A stretch of DNA of 64,000 nucleotides from Lumbricus rubellus. Its lineage: Eukaryota; Annelida; Clitellata; Crassiclitellata; Lumbricidae. Every line of letters starts with the position of its first letter. Position 1 is the stretch's first letter. The translations under genes were made by a program, and so were the position numbers. This document shows, piece after piece, positions 34,032 through 44,917 of the stretch. The DNA lies in NCBI GenBank assembly GCA_945859605.1, contig OX243817.1:23848707-23912706 (forward strand), given 5' to 3'. A model generated the notes under the pieces. That model ran no database searches and was not told the DNA's origin. It saw only the letters and a program-made list of their open reading frames with translations.

Positions 34032-35100
34032 AATTACGGTAGGGTGGTCGCCATTCAAGACTGTAGACCTACGTGAGATCATCACAAGACACAAGCGCAG
34101 CAGCGTCACCAAGCGAACGAAGATAACCTTGACGCTATATAAATACAGGAAACAGACGCCAGGATTGTGCACATCCGCCCACTGTACACAGAGTTACGGC
34201 CTTAAATGTGTGTCATTAAGTGCGCTACTTTGGTGATAATTTGTGGATTTTCCTGACAAGATTCGCTCTGTCGGTTTTAGTATGTCTTACAACATGTTAT
34301 TACCTAACTAGAAACCATAAAAGTGGCTTGTCGCAAATTAATTCTAGCTTTTTTTAAATATCGCGCCGACTACAGATCGTTATGCCCAAACCATACGCCA
34401 TCGGACTCCTTTTTATTCGAACAGATCGAACGGACGCTTCGTTTCGTGGTATAGTCGGCTAGAATTAAAAGTTTGTCCGTGTACCTTCGAACAATTCTGA
34501 CAAGCATAATATAACTTTCAGTATTTGTTTATCAAAGTATTTACTTTGTAAGAAGTGAAGGATACAAAAAATGTCGGCCGCTTACCATGTTTTTGTGGCA
34601 ATTTGCGTGTGATCCTTACCCGTCTGTTGTCCCGTGGTAATTTAGCGCCGCTATGGCTGCCGTCAGTGCCGTGCCGTATCTACCGTTGGATTTGGCAGCA
34701 AGGGTTTCGACGGAAAGTTCGGAAACTATGTAGATTTGGGCTTAGGTTTCACTAATTGTTGGGAATGTGGAATTAGGCTAGATTAGGCACTTAGGTAGTT
34801 GTTTTGGGACTAACGTATTGCGTTTTGACAATGCGTTTTGCATTGCATGCATAAAATTTGTATTCTGTCTAGTCTCTCCTCTGTGTTTATATTATTTGAC
34901 GGCAATGACCTCTACCCATTTTTAAAAAAAATGTATATATATAAATAAATTTTTATATTGGATATAGGCTAGATAACATAATATTCTGGCATTCTCTTTT
35001 TGACATCCTTTCAGATTTTTGCCAATGGGCATAGCCAAGAAATAATTTCGTTGTGTTTAGTTTGGGGTGTTTCCATTGAGCATGGTCATAATATTCCTAA
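34032..35100. other. Upstream region of ATP6V0C
   Basis: Contains a CpG-containing stretch (about 34550-34720) that could hold the promoter and a non-coding first exon. An acceptor-like 'tttttgtag' at 35101-35109, just before the coding exon, suggests a 5' UTR intron. No TATA box is obvious. The frame at 34555-34755 is not supported as a gene. Confidence 0.4.
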
Positions 35101-35156
35101 TTTTTGTAGGCTCGAAAACTGATTGCCAGACGACCCTTAGACACTGATCCTTAAAG

Positions 35157-35235
35157 ATGGCGGGCGAAGAACTGGCCCCTCCCTACTCTCCATTTTTCGG
35201 CGTCATGGGCGCTGCAGCCGCCATGGTCTTCAGCG
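35157..35235 (+). CDS. ATP6V0C: ATP6V0C coding exon 1
   Basis: Encodes [20 protein letters not shown] and the rest of helix 1 up to residue 26, ending in phase 1 before donor GTAAGT. The non-conserved N-terminal tail is typical of the family. Confidence 0.95.
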
Positions 35236-38200
35236 GTAAGTCTTGATTAAGAAAAAGAAGAAAACATTCTGTTAAATAGCTAAATTTACAAAGAGTAGTT
35301 CAGTCATATATTTGCAGTTTTTTTAAAGCACTACGCAATTTCGTTTCTTAGTAGGATCGGGATTGTAGGCCTATCCGCGGACATAATGGGCGTATCACAA
35401 GTTCTATTTAATGTCGATTTTTTTGTGTTTTACATTCTTATGTAATTTTTGAGCTCATATATTGAAAACAGCGAGATCGGTTTCCTGTAGCATTTTATTT
35501 CATGTACACTGTGGGTCTTTGGCTCAGTGTAATCAGATCACATGAGTGGTTCAGAATTTGCAGCAAGCCTGTGTTCTGAAGTTTACATGTTTTTAAAGCA
35601 AAATTAAAAAGAAGTCATGGTTTGGGAGCGAAAAAGTAAAAAGGAAGCAAAATGGAAGTTTAAATTTAGCTTGTTTAAATGTGACATTACTACAGTGAAT
35701 TTTGATTCCACCATGTAATTTCTTGGCATCCAGAAAAGCTAAATTTGTAACTGGTTTGTAATAAAGGAATAAATTTGTGTTCAGCTTAAAAATTGCCTTA
35801 TTATGTGAATGACATGAATTCAATTTTGAATATAAAATAAGCCGTTTACCATCTCAGCGATATGCTGAGGGCGCATGCGCAGTGAGTCGGGTCGAGCTCT
35901 AACATAAAAGCCTTACATTTACATTTATCAGAATTGTAAAACACTCAGCAGTGAGTCAGCACACGTGACACCAATTCTTCCTTAATTTTACATTTATTAA
36001 TTTTTAAATCACGGTTTCGGCAAAATTTTCTTTTTCACCAACATTCCAGCACTTTAATTCACCTAAAACCATTAGGCCTAAAAAAAGAGTTGTGTTTCCG
36101 GTAACAGAGCTAAAAAAAATTGGGTAGGTAGGTCGGAATTTTTTTTTCTCTTGGTAAAATATTTTTATGCAGTGACTATCCGAAAAAGTATAGCCCGCTA
36201 GTCTTTTATGCACAACAGTACACGCTGCAACAAAGCACGTGTTCTAAGCAAGTATAAACTGCCTATTTCCCGACTGTCTGCACTTAAAACTGCTCTAGAA
36301 AACAGTCCTATTAATTTCATTTTGTTGACGTCTTTTTTGTTATGTCAATACAAATGTTAAAAAATAAATTTAAATTTTTTTTTTGAAAAACCAAATTTGT
36401 TAATTAAAAATTTTTTTATAATTTTTTTACAAAATTATTTGAGTCGCGGCAATAAAAGAGGGTCGGTCGGGTTACCGGAAACACAGCTCTTTTTTTTAGG
36501 CCTTAGTATCCTCCATGTTTAATACAATTTCCTGTAGCAGTGTAGAATCAGGCCACTGTGTAGTACAATTAGGTCACTGAGATGGTGAAACCTGCTTATT
36601 TAAGTTGCGGAATATGTCATTTTTGGCACAACATATGACTAAAAATCACATCCATTTGTTGTGGGAATTCGATTCTATCGTTTTCATTTTAAAATCTGAA
36701 AACATTTGGCTAAGATTAAAATATTTATAATGATGAAAATATGGCGAAAAGTGGAATTTGCTATTAAAGAAATATGGTTGCTTGTTACTAGTGTTGTGAG
36801 GCGGAAATCTTTCTTGGAAAGTTTCATATCTTTCCGGAAACTTTCGGAAACTCTCCGACGTATCTTTCCGGAAACTTTCCGAAAATTTCCGATATTTTCC
36901 ATCAACACAATATTACTAAATAACAATTTAAATAAATAAATATGCTTAAACATCAATCACTGTAAGCTATATTATTTAGTCATTGGTGATTTTTTCATTC
37001 AATAAACGACACTTATTGCTTACTGTTTAGTGTATATGTACAGCGACAATACATTTATGAATTAATTGCAATAAGCTTCACTGTTATTATGGAGATTTTT
37101 TTTATGATTTGGTCACCTAACTCTTCTTATTTTTTTACTTCTGAAAATATCAAACAAAAACAGCAATTGATTCAGTACACTATAGACACCAAATGTTTTA
37201 GTAAGTACTGCAACAGATTAATTCCTACATACCATTATTTTATGCTTGAAATATGATGTTATTGGCTTTGCCATTGCAGTGCAAGACTAATCTATTTTCA
37301 AATCTGCTTTTCTTGATAATCAGCAAAGAATATGTTTTGGTTTAAATTTCCTATAATTATATGAGTTGTTGCCTTGAGTAAGTGGTGTATGGACTAAGGA
37401 AAAGCCTTTTTTTATTATCTTATGTAACCTTATTTATTTGCTTTCCATATTTTTTTAAATTTATTACTTCTAAAATCCCTTACATTCTTTCCTTACTTTC
37501 AAGGATTCAGCTAATCAGAGGTGGATACAGAAATTTTTGAAGGGGGGGGGGGGCAAAATTCTTGGCCTTGAGTCTGGAAAAAATTTTCCTTGACATCCGC
37601 CAAAGATTTTTGATGACTTTTTTGTCGTCAAGTCTAAATTTCTGGGAAACATACAAAATTTCTGGGAAACATCCGCCAAAAAACCCTTTTTTTAGTCATC
37701 AGGTTAAATTTTCGCGAAAAAGATGCAATTTTATACCAAACATATTACACATTATATTCATTGTTCGAAATCTTGTTGAAACCAAATGGGGGGCCACGAT
37801 ACATGGGCATTTCTAAATGGGGGGCATGGCCGGATAAGACGCTCCCTGGATCCGCCCCTACAGCTAATGTACATCACCATTTAATTGTTGCAACATAATC
37901 CTAAATAGCACAGTGAAAGAAATAGTTGAGCAGGCTCAAAGCAGCTGCCAAAATGTCAAATTGTCAGATATTCTGAACTGATAATGAAAGTATTTAATGG
38001 TCATTTTAATTCTTTTAAGGTGAACATTTCCCACTTTGCCAGAAATACATAAATAAAAGGAACTTTAAAAACTCAAATTTTCCTATGTTTCTGATAGGGA
38101 AAAATGTGATCTTATGCGTTAGATGTATTTTTCGGCCTACAGAAAATATCCGGAAAGTTTTCGGAAAGTTTCCGGAAAGTTTCTGGAAAGTTTCCGGAAA

Positions 38201-41200
38201 AATATATTTCCGGAAAAGCTACATCACTACTTGTTACAAAACATCGAACCCATTGGTTATATTGGAAAATTTAGGCATACATGAAAGAATCATGCCTGTC
38301 ATTGAAGTTGCAAATCCACTTTGAAGATTTTGAGATGTCTGTTTACAAGTGGCTTTGATGGAATGGCTGATATTGTAATATTTTACGTATTGCTGTGGGC
38401 TGTGCTTGTTGTTTTGTATTGTATTAAGTTTGATAGAGAATAAATTAGTTATTTTTCTCTTTGTTAGCTCTTGGAGCTGCCTATGGAACAGCAAAATCTG
38501 GTTGTGGCATATCTGCCATGGCTGTGATGCGGCCAGATCTGATCATGAAGTCCATCATTCCTGTTGTCATGGCGGGTATTATTGCCATCTATGGTCTGGT
38601 AGTCGCAGCGCTCATCGCGAATGATATCTCGGCGCCACCCAAGTACACCCTGTTCAAGTAAATAAAACAATTATAAAATCTGTACAACATTCTTATCTGA
38701 TTATTACATATATCACCTCCCGAGAATTATGACGCTCTATCATAGATTTCGTGAGACCGAGAAAACAAATTCAAAGTTATGTCACTATTTTAGGCTAAAT
38801 TCTAAATTTGGTTATTTTGCAGTATAGTTCTACCATTTTCAGGTACTTGCCAGTGATTTGTTTTGAAAGGATAATGTTATTTTGATCAACAGAAGTTTAA
38901 AAAAAATTAGAACAAAACCAAAACTGCATGTTGCAGTAATACATTTCCATCGGACAAAGTAAATTTAACCACGTCAAGTCGTAAACGAAGTATTAATTAT
39001 TATTGGCGTTTCATAACGCCCTGAGTATTATATTGCTCTATCATACATTGTGATTAGCATATGCCTTTGTCTAACTTAGCATATGATTCCGCGCATGATG
39101 ATAGGGCGTTTTATTAGCTGAGATTTTTTATTTGGTGAAATTTTAGTGTATCATTACAAAAGGCAGCCTTGTGCTTGGCTGCTGATGAGTAATGATTGAG
39201 CATGGTAATGCCAACTATGTTGAGAAAATAAACAGCTTTGCAAGATAAAATTTAAATCATCTGGTCACCTGGTGCCGTCAGCTTCTGGAGCTCTGGCGAA
39301 AGCCCTGGTGTATCGTCTCCAGTTGATCCTCTCCCTAGTCGCCTCTCTTAGCTCCTCCAGTCTCATGCCAGACTTTTCCTGTACCTCATCCAACCATTTC
39401 TTCCTTGGTCTTCCGCATCTTCTCCTTCCCTCACCGCATGCCGTCATCAACTCCTCTTCCAAACCGTTAGATCTCCTCACATGGCCGAAGTAGCTCAATT
39501 TCCTCCAAGTTGCTGTTTGCTTCAGTGTCTCTTCTCTCTCTATTCCGAGCTCCTCGCGCACCGATTCGTTAGTTCTCTTCTCCGTCCATGAAATTCTTAG
39601 CATCTTTCTCCAAATCCACATCTCACACGCGTTGATTTTCTTTTCCATATCCCGTGTCTTTGTCCATGTCTCGCATCCATATAGGACCACTGGGAAGATC
39701 AGTGCTCTTACCAGTCTTTTCTTTGTTTCCCTGCTCACGTATTTATCCTTCCAAATCTTTTCCAGACCGTTCATTGCCGTTTTCCCCATTGTTACCCTCC
39801 TCCTTATTTCCATATCACTTCTTCCCTCCTTCTCTATCATAGATCCCAGGAATGTGAAGCTCGATACTACCTCTATCGTTTCACCATCCACCTCAAAGTT
39901 TTTCCATGTTGCAGTTGTCATAACCTTTGTTTTCTTTACATTGAAGTATAGTCCCGCATTTTCGCTTTCCTTCCTGACTCTTCTTATTAACTCGACTAGG
40001 TCGTCCCTCTTACCCGCCAATAATGTCGTATCATCGGCGTACCTCAGATTATTCAGTATTTTCCCCGCTATCCTTACCCCCTCTGTTGCCTCCTCCAATC
40101 CAGCCCTCCTCATAATTCTCTCGGCATACAGATTGAACAGGAAAGGGGACAAAATGCACTATTACAAAATTTAAATACTGCCTTATATTTAAGAAATGAC
40201 CACGTCAATCTAGCTTTTTGTCTAACGATGGAGCAAACATTCCACTGTGGAAATTGATACTAAACTCAATATTTGAGAAAAAAAATCATGTTTGAGCATT
40301 ATAATTCTCAGGAGGCAATGTGTCTTGTGAGATCTGACTTTCCTGTTTGTATTATCAATAGTGAAATTATTCATCAAGTTTGACATTTGCTGATTCTTGA
40401 AGGCAATATTCACCACTTCCTCTGATTTAGTATTAACGATTAAAGATGTTTGGATCGCCCACTCGTGTAGTGAAGAAAAATATTACATTTCTACAAGTTC
40501 CATTTGTACCCTTCTAACATACGGGTACATAAGAAGAGTACTAGTCCTTGAAGCCAACTCTAGGGCAATGTTTGTGTTAGTGTTTCATGCTTAGCTTCAG
40601 TGTACAAGTGCCTTTGGCCAGCCGTCCTTCCTCTGTGTGTAATTTTCAGTCAACAGTGTACAGTTTACGGTGTAGGTTACACTATGGCCAGTGTACTTGG
40701 GTATACTGGTGTAGCAGATTTGGACTATTTGTTATGTGTTTTTTGTGGATGAAAACCCAAACAACTTGGTTGACAGTTCAACATGCTGACCTGTAGACTA
40801 CTGCATACCCAATTTATTTAAAGATGGAAGAATAATGGAAGATATGAACATCTTATAAGAAAGAGGGTCGAATTGAACTGATGATGCTATATAAATGCTG
40901 TTATTACAATTGCATATATTATAGATGATGTTATTACAGTTGCGCTGGCCCCCTGTCTCGCGTTATGTGGATAGACCAGAAAAACGTTTGACACCCTTCA
41001 TAATCTAGATGTCTGATGCTTCAGTGTGTATTTTGTGTATTTTAGCTACTTCGTCCACTTTGTGAAGTCTGCAGGTAGTCTGGCAGACACTGTCCTTTTT
41101 AAAATCCCAGATGTAGTATTATTATTATGGTAATGAAAATAAATTGCAGGTCACTTAATAAAGACAGAGCTAGAGAAATATGTTTGCTTCTAAATGGCAT

Positions 41201-41560
41201 TGTAATTGCAGATGTATTTGCAAATGAAAGTTTCCTGGGCAGAATTGCTTTCGCAAAGCTTTCAGCTATTTCTAAAATTATTATGGCATATTTGATTTTA
41301 AATTTGATACTGTAACACGATTGATGTTAGTTTAATTCATGTTTTTACTGTGCAGGGGTTTTGTTGCTCTTGGGGGCGGACTGAGTGTCGGGCTGTCGGG
41401 CTTGGCCGCTGGTTATGCCATAGGCATCGTTGGTGATGCTGGAGTACGTGGAACAGCTCAGCAGCCACGACTTTTTGTGGGCATGATCCTCATTCTTATC
41501 TTCGCTGAGGTCCTCGGTCTTTATGGGCTAATTGTGGCTCTGATCCTTTCCACCAAGTAA
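35157..41560 (+). CDS. ATP6V0C: V-type proton ATPase 16 kDa proteolipid subunit c (gene span, 3 coding exons)
   Basis: Subunit c forms the rotating membrane ring of the V-ATPase Vo sector and carries protons across endosomal, lysosomal and other membranes. Joining 35157-35235, 38468-38657 and 41356-41560 gives 157 residues, against about 155 in vertebrates. All junctions are GT-AG and in frame. The product has four hydrophobic helices: [40 protein letters not shown], a glycine-rich third ([15 protein letters not shown]) and [20 protein letters not shown]. The essential proton-binding Glu is E141 in the last helix (FAEVLGL). The loop before it ([10 protein letters not shown]) is the family signature. 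Start: the only ATG giving the family N-terminus. An AATAAA at 42400-42405 or 42871-42876 may end the mRNA. Confidence 0.96.
36075..36502. mobile_element. PIF/Harbinger-like MITE, 428 bp, in ATP6V0C intron 1
   Basis: About 31-bp inverted ends start GGCCTAAAAAAAGAG and continue TGTGTTTCCGGTAAC, with a 3-bp flank TTA duplicated (36072-36074, 36503-36505). TWA duplication with GG-starting ends fits PIF/Harbinger. The interior is AT-rich without coding capacity. Confidence 0.75.
36789..38229. mobile_element. hAT-type element, 1441 bp, in ATP6V0C intron 1
   Basis: The ends TAGTGTTGT and, reversed, TAGTGATGTAG are each followed by arrays of 'ccggaaactttcc' repeats facing inward. A perfect 8-bp duplication cttgttac flanks it (36781-36788, 38230-38237). 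It contains the later insertion 37516-37860. No transposase is evident. Confidence 0.75.
37516..37860. mobile_element. hAT-type MITE, 345 bp, nested
   Basis: The ends CAGAGGTGGATACAGAAATT and, reversed, TAGGGGCGGATCCAGGGAGC are flanked by a perfect 8-bp duplication cagctaat (37508-37515, 37861-37868). It is a relative of 51522-51746 and of 20702-21378. Confidence 0.82.
38468..38657 (+). CDS. ATP6V0C: ATP6V0C coding exon 2
   Basis: Begins in phase 1 after 'ctttgttag', encodes the end of helix 1, [27 protein letters not shown] and helix 2, and ends at YTLF plus two bases before donor GTAAAT. A stop would follow at once if intron 2 were retained. Confidence 0.95.
39258..40165 (-). mobile_element. 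5'-truncated LINE with 11-bp target duplication, in ATP6V0C intron 2
   Basis: The inserted block is flanked by aaaatttaaat (39247-39257 and 40166-40176), the target duplication of a retrotransposition event. The insert holds only the 3' part of a non-LTR retrotransposon on the minus strand. The open frame and clean duplication suggest a fairly young insertion. Confidence 0.85.
39265..40152 (-). CDS. Non-LTR reverse transcriptase, C-terminal 295 residues
   Basis: Opens at [15 protein letters not shown], which is internal to the RT domain, and contains the catalytic YADD box ([12 protein letters not shown], about residues 36-47), then [24 protein letters not shown] and the thumb and C-terminal blocks [17 protein letters not shown] and [13 protein letters not shown]. 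The endonuclease and the first RT motifs are missing through 5' truncation. The apparent start Met is an internal residue. The clade within LINEs is not resolved by eye. Confidence 0.9.
   Translation of the reverse strand: MSPFLFNLYAERIMRRAGLEEATEGVRIAGKILNNLRYADDTTLLAGKRDDLVELIRRVRKESENAGLYFNVKKTKVMTTATWKNFEVDGETIEVVSSFTFLGSMIEKEGRSDMEIRRRVTMGKTAMNGLEKIWKDKYVSRETKKRLVRALIFPVVLYGCETWTKTRDMEKKINACEMWIWRKMLRISWTEKRTNESVREELGIEREETLKQTATWRKLSYFGHVRRSNGLEEELMTACGEGRRRCGRPRKKWLDEVQEKSGMRLEELREATRERINWRRYTRAFARAPEADGTR
41356..41560 (+). CDS. ATP6V0C: ATP6V0C coding exon 3
   Basis: Starts after 'ttttactgtgcag', completes Lys, and reads [20 protein letters not shown] through the terminal STK and TAA. 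Contains the conserved [13 protein letters not shown] loop and the essential FAEVLG Glu (E141). Confidence 0.97.
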
Positions 41561-43200
41561 GGTTAACGCGAGGTCCAGCCGACAGATAGAAGATGAAGAA
41601 GAACGCTCCAGCTTTCCTGCGTTTATCCTCAAACATTTCTCCATCCTACGGAAATTCTAATTTGTAGTCACTCCTGCAGTGGTAGTGACGGCCTGACGTT
41701 TGTTCCGTTGGTTTATGATTGCTGAATTGAGCACACTTTATTACATTGTTGCAACACTAGACGATGAATAATTCCTAGCTAAGTTTATTGTGCGTTCATT
41801 TCTGTCTGTCACTGCATGAGCTGTGGTAGTAGTAAAAATTATTGTCCAGTTGGATGTTTAAGTTCGATCTTTTGAGACTTGTGTAATTGGACGGACGTGC
41901 TGTACAATAAGCTGAGCATTTACCAGTAAACCAAACAACTTCGTTTCTTTCATAGCTAAAAGTAAGTCTGGCAGAATATGGTGGTAAAGGTGTGAAAACT
42001 GCCAGAGATACTTGTAGCTGAATTTTTGGACTTGGGTGAATTTTCTCTATTTCTGTTTAGTGTGCAGTGTAATCTGTATTAGACTTTCTCATAGAAAAAG
42101 ATTAGTTCTGCATTTGGCAATCTTTCTGATTTCTGTAAAATTTAATGGTTTTTTGTCAACAGTCCTGAGCATGACCAAATAGAGCTCAGTTCACAATTTT
42201 AGAGTCTTGGATTATGAAAATTTCTCTAATTATCTAAGCATCACTTGTATGCTGTTCATGGAAGTTGTTTGATTAAGGCTTTTGAGTTCTGATATTGGGT
42301 TAAGCCAAAATTGTTGCACTTTTCAGTGGTATTTAAGGCTTTAATTACTTTGATTTGTTTATTTATTGCACACTTTCTGCTTGTTATTTCACTGACGTTA
42401 ATAAAACCTGTGATTTTCTGTCAACTTGTTTCCTTTGCCTCTTTTTGAAACTGATTTTTGTTTCATGTTGTCTTCAGATATTGAAAATTCTTTAGATACA
42501 TGGATATAGTCCCATTGAGCTAACGTTGCAGTTTTTTCTTGCGCAAGTTTTAGAATTGTTTTGATGCTGGATTGTTGCAATTCAATTTGAGCAACTGGCT
42601 GACTGGTCCATGGCTAACCAGTTCTGGGGCCATCATTCACATCAAAGGATAAATGTGTATTAAAGACTTTAATTAAAAATTTTTGGTTAAACCATGTTGA
42701 CTGTATTGGAAGGTTGTTTAAGCATAAGTTTAAAACTGCTCTGTTCTCGGAGTTAGTAGTAGGCAAATCCCAGAAGCCCCCAGTTCTTCTCTATCTTCTA
42801 CTTTCCAATCTTAAACATTACCATGAGAACACTTGGAAGTTTGATGTACCATTCAGCTGACTGTATGAATAATAAAACAATTTTGTCTGCTAGGTCTTAC
42901 GACGTCATCTATTAATCACTGACAACGTTTCTGCATCAGTTGCTTTTCTTGTTAAGAGCATGCAGATTGGGGTACATGCATTGCACAATACCTATTATTG
43001 TGAATCAGTGTTTGTAATTAGCATTTTTATTTCTTTTCTGTCTGGATTTATCTATCTATACATACATATATGTGTATATACACATATATATGTATATAAA
43101 ATACAGTACCAAACTGATCTATGTAATGGCAAATGCTTGACATTTATTTGCTTCAAAGTGCATATAATTTATCTTTATATTCTTCTTTATGTTCTCTGCC
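41561..43200. other. ATP6V0C 3' UTR and intergenic
   Basis: No further gene is seen. Candidate AATAAA signals lie at 42400 and 42871. A TA-rich patch lies at 43055-43100. Confidence 0.5.
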
Positions 43201-43204
43201 GTCA

Positions 43205-43560
<356 letters not shown>

Positions 43561-44114
43561 TCTTATATGGTATATGCATATATATGTGTGTGTGTAATGC
43601 ATAATATGTATACATTGTACAAGTATATGTGTATGTACATAAGTTTGCTATTACTTATAATATGTATAGTTTCCAATATATGTCTTAATAATATATATTG
43701 TGATGTTTAGTTTATGGAAAAACTTAATAAGTAAGGACTAAGTTGTATATTTGGGAAAATTAAGCCGTGAATTCTGAACATGAGAAAGTATACTATTGAG
43801 ATGATGTTGTACCGGTATGATGGCATTCCACTTTGTGTTGTTTAGATGAAGCGATATCTATGTGGTTAGATGATGTGTTCTGTAGAGAGAGAATTTTCGT
43901 TCCATCTGGTCTGACAGAATTTTTCATGTCGATTAATTAGTCGTTTAAGTCCTGTATTGTCTTAGTAGGACAATTTTTCCATGCAGATAGAGTGTGCTCC
44001 ACGTTTTGAGGTTAGATATGGTCCTGCAGTGGTCCCAATCGAAATTAATGTTCTGAAGTCCTCCAGGTTTTTGGAGGAGCTGGATGCATACACTAAGCTG
44101 TATGATGAGGCAGC

Positions 44115-44177
44115 CTTCGTTGGTTCACGAATGCTTTTGATTTACAGAACCTGTCAGAGTTCGTTCGAAGCTTATTT
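44115..44177 (+). pseudogene. Decayed copy of part of DNAJC16 exon 5
   Basis: 63 bp match 48505-48567 at all but about seven positions, same orientation, without flanking introns or the neighbouring exon parts. In the matching frame it reads LRWFTNAFDLQNLSEFVRSL, with stops directly upstream. It lies about 600 bp before the DNAJC16 start. Confidence 0.75.
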
Positions 44178-44762
44178 GCAGTGTGTGACACTTGCATCGA
44201 ATAAACGGGCGCCAGTTTCTATTAAATATAGGCTGAACGAACCACGGTGACGTTTAATATTAGGTAATTCAAGTGGTGAAATAACGAGGGTGGTTATCTT
44301 TAACCGACCACCATATGTAGGCCACACATAAATATGCTTACAGTCTTACACAGATGTTTTGAGGGTGCATTTAAGTAAGAATAGAATCATGTCCGTGATA
44401 GATGCGAAATTTTAATATATAGTTCTGACAATGATGGTGGTCATCCGGCCCTGGTGTTCATGTGAAAATTATTAAAAATTTCTAAGTATCCATAAATTTG
44501 GTACAATTTTTCTTTGAACGCTGTTTAGAAATCGATTTAAGACAACGCTTTAGTTAATTCAATTGTGATAAACACCGATCGAAGTTGGGGTTATTGCGTT
44601 GGTCCCTATAATTTTTAATTTATTCGACGTCTTTACTAGCTAGCGCACAGATGTCGCTACACAAAACTAGTAAAACCGAATATGCAATATGGACGACTTT
44701 AATTTTACACTTCTCTTCTCTGAAATATAAAGCTTCCATGGAATTTAACTCGGGATTCGGGA

Positions 44763-44917
44763 ATGGCGAAATTAATTTATTTCTTAATATTTGTTAGTTT
44801 ATCCTTAATTTGTGTGCTATCAGCGGCTGACGCTGATCTATACGGAATTCTTGGCGTTAGTAAATCTGCTTCCACTCAAGAAATAAAGCAGGCGTACAAA
44901 AACTTGGCCAAAGAATG
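44763..44917 (+). CDS. DNAJC16: DNAJC16 exon 1
   Basis: Residues 1-51: hydrophobic signal peptide, then DLYGILGVSKSAS and the J-domain helix QEIKQAYKNLAKE. Ends two bases into Trp-52 before donor GTACAG. Confidence 0.93.

Noticed and set aside
34555..34755. 66-residue ORF upstream of ATP6V0C
   Set aside because: Lies in the likely promoter/5' UTR region and shows no domain or conservation that I can point to.
43981..44250. 89-residue ORF taken as a gene
   Set aside because: Only a 63-bp part is related to DNAJC16 exon 5 and it is in another frame with stops upstream; the ORF frame itself has no support.
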